Shown here one piece after another: positions 1 through 6,507 of a stretch of 27,357 nt of DNA (position 1 is the first letter of the stretch; the number at the start of each line of letters is the position of its first letter). Origin of the DNA: Euryarchaeota archaeon RBG_13_57_23 (GTDB taxonomy: Archaea > Thermoplasmatota > Thermoplasmata > UBA10834); the NCBI GenBank assembly GCA_001800675.1, contig MGVW01000013.1, forward strand, positions 1 to 27,357. Reading direction: 5' to 3'. The notes below the pieces were generated by a model. That model had not been told where the DNA came from. It saw only the letters and a list, made by a program, of their open reading frames with translations, and ran no database searches. Made by a program: the position numbers and the translations under genes.

Positions 1-81
1 CCAATGATCCGGCTGTTGGGCCGAGACCCAGTGGAAGTGCTTTCAAAGCTCAAGCGGATCAAGTCAAAGAAGTCAGGGTGA
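1..81 (+). CDS. C-terminal end of an upstream gene (partial)
   Basis: Frame 1 is open from the window edge to a TGA at 79-81 and encodes a basic tail rich in Lys, Leu and Arg that ends in KSKKSG. The product cannot be identified from 26 residues. The stop codon lies inside the GGGTGA that serves as the ribosome binding site of the glycosyltransferase that follows, so the two genes are probably translationally coupled and in one operon. The fragment could still be chance open frame. Confidence 0.5.
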   Translation, partial: PMIRLLGRDPVEVLSKLKRIKSKKSG

Positions 82-85
82 ACCG

Positions 86-1234
86 TTGAGAATCGCCATG
101 TTTGCCGATTCGTTCCATCCTACGATCGATGGCGCAGTCGTCGCGATGGATATAGCCGCGGAAGGACTTGAAAAGCGGGGGCACGAGGTTGTCGTTCTTG
201 CCCCCAATCCGCAGGCCAAAGTCACTTACAAGCGAAAAGTCCATTATCTTCCCTCAAGGGAGTTCAAGAACTATCCTGGCTACAGGTTCGTCATTTCGCC
301 CTCGGACATGCTGGAGTTCCTGAGGAATGAGAAGGTCGAGGTCGTACACTCCCATGGGCTGGCGTCGATGGGAATACTGAGCCTGACTGCCGCCAGAGCG
401 CTGAGGATCCCCCATGTGCTCACCTTCCACACGATGGCGAACGAGTCCGTCAAGTATTACTCTCCGCTCCCCATCAGACAGGATTTCATGATCAGCCTGG
501 TCTGGACCTACCTTCGCAACCTGCTCAAGAGACCCGAAGTCGTGATTGCACCCTCGGCGCCGACCAGGGACGAGCTCTTGGAGAACGGCGTTGTGATGAA
601 ATCTTGCGAGGTCGTGCCGACCGGGGTGGATTGTCAGAAGTACTCGCCTGAGAGATATGACAAGTCGTTCCTGGAGAGATATGGGCTTGTGGGGAAGCGC
701 GTACTCCTCCATGTCGGCCGCCTGTCGCTGGAGAAGCGACTTGATGTTGTATTGGAAGGAGTTGCCAAGATCGGGCCCAGAGTGCCTGATCTGAGACTGC
801 TCGTCGTGGGCAAGGGACCCGCGGAGCAGGACTACAAGGAGCTGGCGAAGAAACTAGGGATAACTGATCGAGTCATCTTCACTGGATTTCTCCCCGACGA
901 AGACATGCCCAAAGCGTACGCCAGCGCCGAGATACTGGTCATCGCATCTACGTTCGAGACCCAGGGACTTGTCGTCCTTGAGGCGCTGGCCTCAGGGACG
1001 CCTGTAGCTGGCGCGCGGTACAGGGCCATCCCGGAGTTCATCCAAGAGGGCAAGAACGGCTGTCTGTTCGAGCTCGACTCCTGCGCCGAGGCCATACAGA
1101 GGTGCCTGTTGCGGTCGGACTCGATGATGATAAACGCCGTCTCCACTGCCCGGGACTATTCAGTTGATTCTTGCTGCGCGAAGCTCGAGAAATGCTACGA
1201 GAAATCCGCTCAGATACTGGCTGATTCCTCGTGA
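86..1234 (+). CDS. GT4-family (GT-B fold) glycosyltransferase
   Basis: A 382-residue glycosyltransferase that should move a sugar from an activated donor to a lipid or glycan at the cytoplasmic face of the membrane. The N-terminal Rossmann half starts MRIAMFADSF and carries the glycine-containing acceptor loop seen in the family. The C-terminal half has HVGRLSLEK (about residues 209-217), GFLPDEDMP and the E-x7-E donor-binding motif at Glu291 and Glu299 in FETQGLVVLEAL. The TTG start at 86 is preferred over the ATG at 98 because it keeps the first beta strand and has GGGTGA four bases upstream. No transmembrane segment is visible. The upstream gene ends within this ribosome binding site, and a PAP2-type membrane phosphatase follows 72 bases downstream, which suggests envelope lipid glycosylation. 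The donor and acceptor cannot be told from sequence. Confidence 0.88.
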   Translation: MRIAMFADSFHPTIDGAVVAMDIAAEGLEKRGHEVVVLAPNPQAKVTYKRKVHYLPSREFKNYPGYRFVISPSDMLEFLRNEKVEVVHSHGLASMGILSLTAARALRIPHVLTFHTMANESVKYYSPLPIRQDFMISLVWTYLRNLLKRPEVVIAPSAPTRDELLENGVVMKSCEVVPTGVDCQKYSPERYDKSFLERYGLVGKRVLLHVGRLSLEKRLDVVLEGVAKIGPRVPDLRLLVVGKGPAEQDYKELAKKLGITDRVIFTGFLPDEDMPKAYASAEILVIASTFETQGLVVLEALASGTPVAGARYRAIPEFIQEGKNGCLFELDSCAEAIQRCLLRSDSMMINAVSTARDYSVDSCCAKLEKCYEKSAQILADSS

Positions 1235-1306
1235 GCGGCTCATCCTCCAGCGGACACCTTCTGGCAAAGTATTTCTATCGATGGTGCCGATTGTCCAGAG
1301 AGAAGG

Positions 1307-2182
1307 ATGGCGCTATCCTACCCCGTATTCTTTGCACTCTACACGATCAGCATGGTAGTGGGCGTCTTCGTTGCCCTGCTGATCTTCATCGGATGGAAGG
1401 ATATGAACTGGAGGACAACGCTGCGCTCCCTGCGCTACAACGCTGTGTATGTCATCCTCATAGCGGCGTTTCCGCTCTTCGTCCAGGTGCAGGACATACT
1501 AGAGAGGCAGTTCGAAGAGGGGTCCAGCACGGTCGTCTATACGAACTGGATCTTCGACCTCGCGGGCGATACCATAGGCGTGCTGCAGGACCGACTCAAC
1601 TATGCGGTTCTCATAGACTTCTTCATAATCGTATATGCCTGGGTCTTCGCGTTCATCACTTACCTCGTGCCGATATTCCTGTTAGTCAAGGACGACCGGG
1701 CAACCTTGAGGATATATGCGATAGCGATGATGCTCAACTACATCGTGCTCACACCGTTCTACCTGGTCTTCCCTGTTACCGTCACGGGTTCGCACCCCGA
1801 TGCAGGGGTGACCCCGTTCCTCTACGCTAGCAGATCCTGGGGTCAGATGGTCACCAGCGTGGATCCTCTGGACAACGATTTCCCGAGCGGCCACGTCAGC
1901 CTTTCGGTGACGCCGTTACTGATATTCGCTTTCGCCAGATTGCAGTACCGACGGATGTCTTGGTTCCTTGGCGGCGCGACCACCGCCATAGTCTTCTCCG
2001 TCCTCTACCTGGGCGTCCACTGGCCAGCAGATGTGTTCGCGGGGTTCATTCTCGCGGTGGCGGCCACGGTTGCAGCGAGGAGCGAGAGGATCCAGATGAC
2101 CATAGACAGATACGTGCGCATCGTCTCGCAGAAGCTTTTCGGAGAGAAGCCCGAGGGGACGCCTGGCTCTAAGCAGATTTGA
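1307..2182 (+). CDS. PAP2-superfamily integral membrane phosphatase or lipid transferase
   Basis: A 291-residue polytopic membrane protein with about six hydrophobic segments. It carries PSGH with His196, and a late GVHWPADVF motif with His238 and Asp242, the nucleophile and its partner in the family. The third motif is normally S-R-x5-H-x3-D. Here the Arg position is Val232, and the first motif (K-x6-RP) is not obvious, so this is a divergent member resembling the AUR1/PAP2_3-like branch rather than a textbook phosphatase. Likely substrates are isoprenoid or phospho-lipid intermediates. The ATG at 1307 follows a purine-rich GAGAGAAGG that touches it, and the first membrane segment starts at once. 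The last 14 bases overlap the convergent FKBP gene, so the two genes end tail to tail. The GT4 gene upstream supports an envelope-lipid role. Confidence 0.8.
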   Translation: MALSYPVFFALYTISMVVGVFVALLIFIGWKDMNWRTTLRSLRYNAVYVILIAAFPLFVQVQDILERQFEEGSSTVVYTNWIFDLAGDTIGVLQDRLNYAVLIDFFIIVYAWVFAFITYLVPIFLLVKDDRATLRIYAIAMMLNYIVLTPFYLVFPVTVTGSHPDAGVTPFLYASRSWGQMVTSVDPLDNDFPSGHVSLSVTPLLIFAFARLQYRRMSWFLGGATTAIVFSVLYLGVHWPADVFAGFILAVAATVAARSERIQMTIDRYVRIVSQKLFGEKPEGTPGSKQI

Positions 2183-3113
2183 CACTGACAATCGTTATCT
2201 CGAAGTACAGTGTCCTTCCAGCCAGCTCAGCGTTGTATCCTATGGAAGAGTCGCTCTTGTGGATGACGAATGTCGAGTTCGTCGAGTCGAAGGCCCACAG
2301 GTAGAATGTCAGCCCGTCGCTGTCCGTACCCTCGATGTTGTAGACATCGTCGGCCTGGATCATGTGTCTGATAGTGACGCTGCCGTTCCCGCCGAATCCA
2401 GCGGAGTCGAATGCCTCGACCACGACGGGCCAACCCTGCGGATTGCCCGTGGTCTGCGGGTTACCGTAAGGATAGTATGTCTTGTTCACGGTCGGCATGT
2501 ACTTGAATGTGACCATGCCGCTCGAAATATCTGTGACCATGACGTCCCATCCCCAGAAGTAGTGTGGAACCACGACCAATAGTGCCCCTTCGACCCCGAA
2601 CGCAGCCTCGAACTCCGCGGCCGTGAGCGTCTCCGTCGCGGGCATCTCTTCTACCAGGTTCTTCGTCACCAGCAAGCTCGGATAGATCTGGTAGCCGTCC
2701 TCGGGGAGCACTTCTACTATCTTGGTCTCATTGACGCGCATACCGATCACCCCAAGCGCGAATCCCTTGATCGTTCCGCCTGGGCCGTAGTTGCCGGCGG
2801 TCATTTCGAACGGTTCGTACGAGTCGTTGGAGCGGAGAGAGAAACTCAGTGACTTCGGATAGATAACATCGTCATTCGCCACATCGAGGAAGCTCGTGTC
2901 GAAGACCCGTCCGTCGGGGAGCCTCCCGATATAGTTGAGCGTGACCATATCCCCGGAAGCCACTTGGGCTAGGTCCTCGGTCTCCGCCTCCTGAGAACGG
3001 CTGTAGATAACGTAGACTATGACGGCAGCTGAGAGCACGATAGCGGCGATAATTATCGCCTGCACTATCTTGGCGGGGTCTCTTGCCTTCTGGCTTTCGT
3101 CCGAGCTCTCCAT
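2169..3113 (-). CDS. Membrane-anchored FKBP-type peptidyl-prolyl cis-trans isomerase
   Basis: A 314-residue protein that should catalyse proline isomerisation or chaperone folding outside the membrane. Residues 1-16 are charged and cytoplasmic, 17-37 form one membrane anchor, and the FKBP core starts near 54 with GDMVTLNYIG, DGRVFDTSF (Asp72) and later TIKGFALGVIGMRVNE. A long region after the core (about residues 130-314) resembles the extended archaeal FKBPs with an inserted flap and an extra C-terminal domain, but I cannot assign that part. The start was moved from an upstream in-frame ATG (3179) to 3113 because AGGAG lies five bases before this ATG and a TATA box lies between the two ATGs. 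Several N-x-S/T sequons fit an extracellular position. Confidence 0.87.
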   Translation of the reverse strand: MESSDESQKARDPAKIVQAIIIAAIVLSAAVIVYVIYSRSQEAETEDLAQVASGDMVTLNYIGRLPDGRVFDTSFLDVANDDVIYPKSLSFSLRSNDSYEPFEMTAGNYGPGGTIKGFALGVIGMRVNETKIVEVLPEDGYQIYPSLLVTKNLVEEMPATETLTAAEFEAAFGVEGALLVVVPHYFWGWDVMVTDISSGMVTFKYMPTVNKTYYPYGNPQTTGNPQGWPVVVEAFDSAGFGGNGSVTIRHMIQADDVYNIEGTDSDGLTFYLWAFDSTNSTFVIHKSDSSIGYNAELAGRTLYFEITIVSVKSA

Positions 3114-3146
3114 CTGAACTCCTGGGGCGCGGTTATAGAGTGAGCC

Positions 3147-3156
3147 GATATAAACC
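3147..3156 (-). promoter_or_regulatory. TATA box of the FKBP gene
   Basis: The minus strand reads GTTTATATC here, about 38 bases before the FKBP ATG. A transcript starting about 25 bases downstream would have a short leader containing the AGGAG site. This supports the shorter FKBP start. Confidence 0.6.
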
Positions 3157-3197
3157 TTGTCGCATGCATCTCTGGCCAATGTTTGGGAAGCTGGCCC

Positions 3198-3473
3198 TCA
3201 GCCGCCGGATACCGGTGGAAAGATCGATACCTCGTCCCCATCCCGAAGCTTGACAGCGCGGGCGTCTTTTCCGCTCACGTTCCGCCCGTTGATCAGGACG
3301 ACCAATCCCTCGGGATCGTTGGGAAAGCCTCTCAGCATCGAGGCGAGAGGCTTCCCGAGCTTCGCACCCAGTTGGTCCATGACTTCTGCCAGATCCGCGA
3401 TGTCGAGGGCTATCTCGGCCGTGCCAGCCGCCTCTCTCACGGTGGCGTACATCCTGACCTTCACACGCGCCAT
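3198..3473 (-). CDS. MoaD/ThiS-family ubiquitin-fold protein, possibly SAMP-like
   Basis: A 91-residue beta-grasp protein. It starts MARVKVRMYATVREAAG, continues with a loop rich in Leu and Gly (LGAKLGKPL) and VVLINGRNV, and ends IFPPVSGG. The exposed Gly-Gly tail is what an E1-like enzyme adenylates in MoaD (sulfur carrier for molybdopterin) and in SAMPs (small archaeal protein modifiers). The FPPVSGG ending is very close to what I recall of haloarchaeal SAMP1. No molybdenum-cofactor gene lies nearby, so a modifier or general sulfur-carrier role is as likely as MoaD. An in-frame ATG 87 bases upstream exists, but the fold starts at the chosen ATG, and a TATA box 27 bases away predicts a leaderless transcript beginning at this codon. 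Confidence 0.85.
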   Translation of the reverse strand: MARVKVRMYATVREAAGTAEIALDIADLAEVMDQLGAKLGKPLASMLRGFPNDPEGLVVLINGRNVSGKDARAVKLRDGDEVSIFPPVSGG

Positions 3474-3494
3474 CGTTGATTGGTAGGCTAGTCC

Positions 3495-3505
3495 GCATAA
3501 TAAAC
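3495..3505 (-). promoter_or_regulatory. TATA box of the MoaD/SAMP-like gene (leaderless)
   Basis: The minus strand reads TGTTTATTATG. Its centre is about 27 bases from the ATG at 3473, the normal archaeal distance from TATA to transcript start. The mRNA therefore probably begins at or next to the start codon. No Shine-Dalgarno site is visible, which agrees. Confidence 0.55.
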
Positions 3506-3608
3506 AATGCTCCGTCAGCAGTCCAGCGCATGTGACCAGCGAATGACCACGATTGGCCACCTCAAACTTCTACTGTGGCGGGTGTTAGAGTAACACGGAG
3601 GCATTGGA

Positions 3609-3707
3609 ATGATTAAGTTGCTCCGAAGACCAATCTCAGTCGCTAGGATGATTGTGACCGCCGAAATGGGCAGAATCATGTCAAGACAGAGGACCATGAA
3701 TATGTAG
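3609..3707 (+). CDS. Possible 32-residue basic microprotein
   Basis: An open frame of 32 codons starts MIKLLRRPIS and ends at TAG (3705-3707). GGAGG at 3597-3601 sits seven bases before the ATG, ideal spacing. The product would be Arg- and Met-rich with pI clearly basic. No family is recognised and no TATA box was found at the expected distance, so this may be chance. Confidence 0.22.
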   Translation: MIKLLRRPISVARMIVTAEMGRIMSRQRTMNM

Positions 3708-3744
3708 CCGGACAGGGGGAATACCTCCTCGACGTCCGAGGCTG

Positions 3745-3885
3745 TTAATGATGCTTATTTTTCGTCAATATCTCTTCCTTCTCGTTCGAATTGAATTCTT
3801 TTGTTGTAAAGAGGAAATCTCGCGGGGGAAAGGCTGAAGCGTCGACGATCACGCCTCCCCGTGACGAGCAAACGTGGCAACTCAT
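3745..3885 (-). CDS. Possible 46-residue CxxC microprotein divergent from copA
   Basis: The minus strand has AGGAG five bases before an ATG, the same arrangement as in the FKBP gene of this window. The open frame starts MSCHVCSSRGG, with Cys3 and Cys6, and ends in a charged tail finishing KNKHH. The CxxC with His4 and the terminal His pair could bind a metal, and the gene would start only about 40 bases from the copper ATPase on the opposite strand, so a copper-related role is conceivable. Third codon positions are less GC-rich than in neighbouring genes and no TATA box is clear, which argues for caution. No known family is recognised. Confidence 0.4.
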   Translation of the reverse strand: MSCHVCSSRGGVIVDASAFPPRDFLFTTKEFNSNEKEEILTKNKHH

Positions 3886-3924
3886 ATCAACTCCTAAGGG
3901 GGATAGGCCCGATGAGGGAAACCG

Positions 3925-6372
3925 TTGGCGAAGGCACCTAAGGGGAAGCAGGAAGCCGTGGTCAGGATCAAGGGCATGCACTGCGCGACTTGCACCGACA
4001 CGGTCAAGGAGGCCCTGGAATCGCTCAAGGGAGTGGAAGACGCCAGGGTGAACCTAGCCACCGAGAAGGCCGCATTCATCTACGACCCCGCCCTTGTGTC
4101 CATTGCCGAAGTGGAGAACGCCGTCAAGGAATCTGGATACGAGGTTGTGAAGGATGAGATCACTCTCACGATCGGTGACATGCACTGCGCCACATGCGCG
4201 TTGACCATCGAGGAATCCCTGAAGGAAGTTCCTGGCGTGAGGAATGCCAGGGTCAACTTCGCGCTCGGCAAGGCCTTCGTCGACTACGACGCCTCTCTGA
4301 CTGAAGAAGGAGTCCTGAAGAAGGCGGTCGAAGAGGCCGGGTACAGAGTCCTCGAGGTCCAAGGCGTCATGTCCGAGCAGATGGCCAGACAGGAGGAACT
4401 CAAGGAAGCGTTCAGGGCAGTTACCGTTGCGGCGGTGTTCAGCGTCCCCGTCGCGATCATCTCCATGAGCTATGACTTCCTCCTCATGGACCTGTTCGAC
4501 GTCCAACTCCGCAACTGGCTGCTTCTGGTCCTGGCGACGCCTGTCCAGTTCTACGCGGGCCTGAGGTATTACCGGGGGACTTACTGGGCCTTGCGGAACC
4601 GCAGAGCGAACATGGACACTCTCGTGGTCCTCGGAACGACCGCCGCATGGGTCTATAGCCTGGTCGTCACGCTCGTACCGGAGGCGGTCGCAACCACTGA
4701 TGTCTATTTCGACACTTCATCGGTGATCATCACACTGGTCCTCGCGGGCAAATACCTGGAGCTCAGGTCCAGAGGACGGGCTTCTGAAGCCATCGTGAAG
4801 CTGATGAATCTGCAGCCCCCCCAAGCGCTTCTCGTGAAGGAAGGGCAGGAGGTACTTGTGGAAGTGGACGAGGTCGTCGAGGGAGACGTGGTTGTCGTGA
4901 AGCCAGGCGAAAGGATTCCGGTCGACGGCGAGGTGATTTCCGGCCAGTCCGCTGTGGACGAGTCCCTCGTGACGGGAGAGTCCATCCCTCGCGAGAAATC
5001 TCCGGGCTCGGCGGTGACCGGTGGAACCGTCAACATCGGGGGAGTGCTGAGGGTTCGGGCAACGCGAGTCGGCCGGAACACGACCCTGGCTCAGATAGTC
5101 AAACTCGTGGAGGACGCGCAGAGCACCAAGGCTCCGATCGAAAGGCTGGCCGACAGCGTCGCTGCGGTCTTCGTGCCGATCGTCATCGTCATCGCGTGCG
5201 CCACCTTCCTGTTCTGGTACTTCGTCGGCTCTGGATTCTGGAACGTGGGGGATGTCCTCACATTCTCGCTCACAACCACCGTTGCTGTGCTCGTGATCGC
5301 GTGTCCATGTGCGCTCGGACTGGCCACGCCTACAGCGATCGTTGTGGGTACTGGCACTGGTGCAAGGATGGGAATACTGATCAAGAACGCACCTGCCCTT
5401 GAGACGGCTCACAGACTCACCACAGTCATATTCGACAAGACGGGAACGCTCACGAGGGGGGAGCCGAAGGTCGTGAGGCTGGAGCTCGGAAGCGCTCACG
5501 ATGACAAGGAGCTGCTACTGGCCGCTGGGAGCGCTGAGAAAGGGTCTGAGCACGTCCTGTCGAAGGCCGTCATATCGGCTGCCGAGTCTGCAGGACTGAC
5601 CCTGGACTCACCAGACACTTCCAAGACCGTGGCAGGCGAGGGTATTTCATCCATGGTCCGCGGGAAGGAGGTGTCCGTAGGCAACAGACGGCTCCTCCAG
5701 AGGCTCGGAGTCCCGCTGGGCAAGCTAGATGTGACGATGGAATCCATGGAGAACGAGGGGATGACCGTTATGGCATGCGTCTCGAACGGCCAGGTCCTTG
5801 GCCTCATAGGCGTGGCCGACACCCTGAAGCCCGAGGCCAGTGAGGCAATAGCAGGCCTTCGCGATCTGGACCTCAAGGTCGTCATGCTGACCGGAGACAA
5901 CGAGAGGACCGCCAGGGCGATTGCCAAGCAGGCAGGAATCGACGAATTCAGAGCACAGGTTCTGCCCGCCGACAAAGCGGGCACTGTGAAGGCGTTCCAG
6001 GAGAAGGGGGAGGTGGTCGCCATGGTCGGCGATGGCATCAACGACGCCCCTGCACTGGCACAGGCAGACATCGGCATCGCTCTTGGTACTGGGACGGACA
6101 TCGCCCTGGAATCTGGCAACATCGTCCTCATGGGGGAGGACCTCAGGGGAGTGGTGACTGCCATAAAGCTGAGCAGGCGCACATTCGCCAAGATCAGGCA
6201 GAACCTGTTCTGGGCGCTGTTCTACAACACCGCCTCGATACCGATAGCAGCTGGCATCTTGTTCCCCCTGACGAACTGGCTGCTCAGCCCCATGATAGCG
6301 GCGGGGGCGATGGCATTCAGCTCGGTCTCGGTAGTCGCCAATGCCTCACTTCTCAGGCGTTTCAAGCCCTGA
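3925..6372 (+). CDS. copA: Copper-exporting P1B-type ATPase (CopA)
   Basis: An 815-residue Cu(+)-translocating ATPase that pumps copper out of the cytoplasm. Two N-terminal HMA domains each carry MHCATC (about residues 17-22 and 87-92). They are followed by eight expected membrane segments, the actuator motif TGES (about 350), the transmembrane metal site CPC in ACPCALGLATP (about 460), the phosphorylated Asp in DKTGT (about 504), TGDN, and GDGINDAP (about 701). CPC with MHCATC points to monovalent copper or silver rather than zinc or cadmium. The length is normal for two HMA copies. The TTG start at 3925 is chosen because GAGGG lies upstream and the first HMA strand begins about 11 residues in; GTG 3958 is a possible shorter start. 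No copper regulator gene is evident apart from the small CxxC frame on the opposite strand. Confidence 0.95.
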   Translation: MAKAPKGKQEAVVRIKGMHCATCTDTVKEALESLKGVEDARVNLATEKAAFIYDPALVSIAEVENAVKESGYEVVKDEITLTIGDMHCATCALTIEESLKEVPGVRNARVNFALGKAFVDYDASLTEEGVLKKAVEEAGYRVLEVQGVMSEQMARQEELKEAFRAVTVAAVFSVPVAIISMSYDFLLMDLFDVQLRNWLLLVLATPVQFYAGLRYYRGTYWALRNRRANMDTLVVLGTTAAWVYSLVVTLVPEAVATTDVYFDTSSVIITLVLAGKYLELRSRGRASEAIVKLMNLQPPQALLVKEGQEVLVEVDEVVEGDVVVVKPGERIPVDGEVISGQSAVDESLVTGESIPREKSPGSAVTGGTVNIGGVLRVRATRVGRNTTLAQIVKLVEDAQSTKAPIERLADSVAAVFVPIVIVIACATFLFWYFVGSGFWNVGDVLTFSLTTTVAVLVIACPCALGLATPTAIVVGTGTGARMGILIKNAPALETAHRLTTVIFDKTGTLTRGEPKVVRLELGSAHDDKELLLAAGSAEKGSEHVLSKAVISAAESAGLTLDSPDTSKTVAGEGISSMVRGKEVSVGNRRLLQRLGVPLGKLDVTMESMENEGMTVMACVSNGQVLGLIGVADTLKPEASEAIAGLRDLDLKVVMLTGDNERTARAIAKQAGIDEFRAQVLPADKAGTVKAFQEKGEVVAMVGDGINDAPALAQADIGIALGTGTDIALESGNIVLMGEDLRGVVTAIKLSRRTFAKIRQNLFWALFYNTASIPIAAGILFPLTNWLLSPMIAAGAMAFSSVSVVANASLLRRFKP

Positions 6373-6394
6373 ATTCGAGGCCGCTTGCATCAGT

Positions 6395-6406
6395 ATTTAA
6401 AATAAG
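6395..6406 (+). promoter_or_regulatory. AT-rich TATA-like element upstream of the coiled-coil gene
   Basis: TATTTAAAATAA lies just after the copA stop. A second candidate, ACTTATTTG (6446-6454), is closer to the GTG at 6508 and would give a leader of about 30 bases. A short hairpin, AGGCC-TGTG-GGCCT, lies just before the start codon. Either element could be the promoter, so the coiled-coil gene is probably transcribed independently of copA. Confidence 0.45.
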
Positions 6407-6507
6407 GTGGCTCGAATATCATCCAGCAGGGGGTCTTACAGAAACACTTATTTGCTGTATAGAGGATAACAACTCGGAAGTTTGCAGGCCTGTGGGCCTC
6501 ACGCGCT

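Larger units (their letters stand above)
3474..3924. other. Intergenic region between MoaD/SAMP-like gene and copA
   Basis: About 450 bases, locally more AT-rich than the flanking genes (3750-3810 especially). It holds the leaderless MoaD promoter, the upstream region of copA, and two small open frames with good ribosome binding sites (3609-3707 plus, 3745-3885 minus), listed separately. I found no tRNA, strong hairpin or tandem repeat. No clear TATA box for copA stands out. Confidence 0.5.

Noticed and set aside
1231..1830. 199-codon frame starting with a GTG that overlaps the GT4 stop
   Set aside because: It is out of frame with the PAP2 motifs, which are unmistakable, and its own translation is Arg/His-rich and featureless.
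3114..3179. Longer start for the FKBP gene at 3179
   Set aside because: It overlaps the TATA box and lacks a ribosome binding site, whereas ATG 3113 has AGGAG at ideal spacing.
4717..5499. 260-codon open frame on the minus strand inside copA
   Set aside because: It is antisense to the clearly conserved P-type ATPase core and is rich in Arg, His and Asp without any domain pattern.
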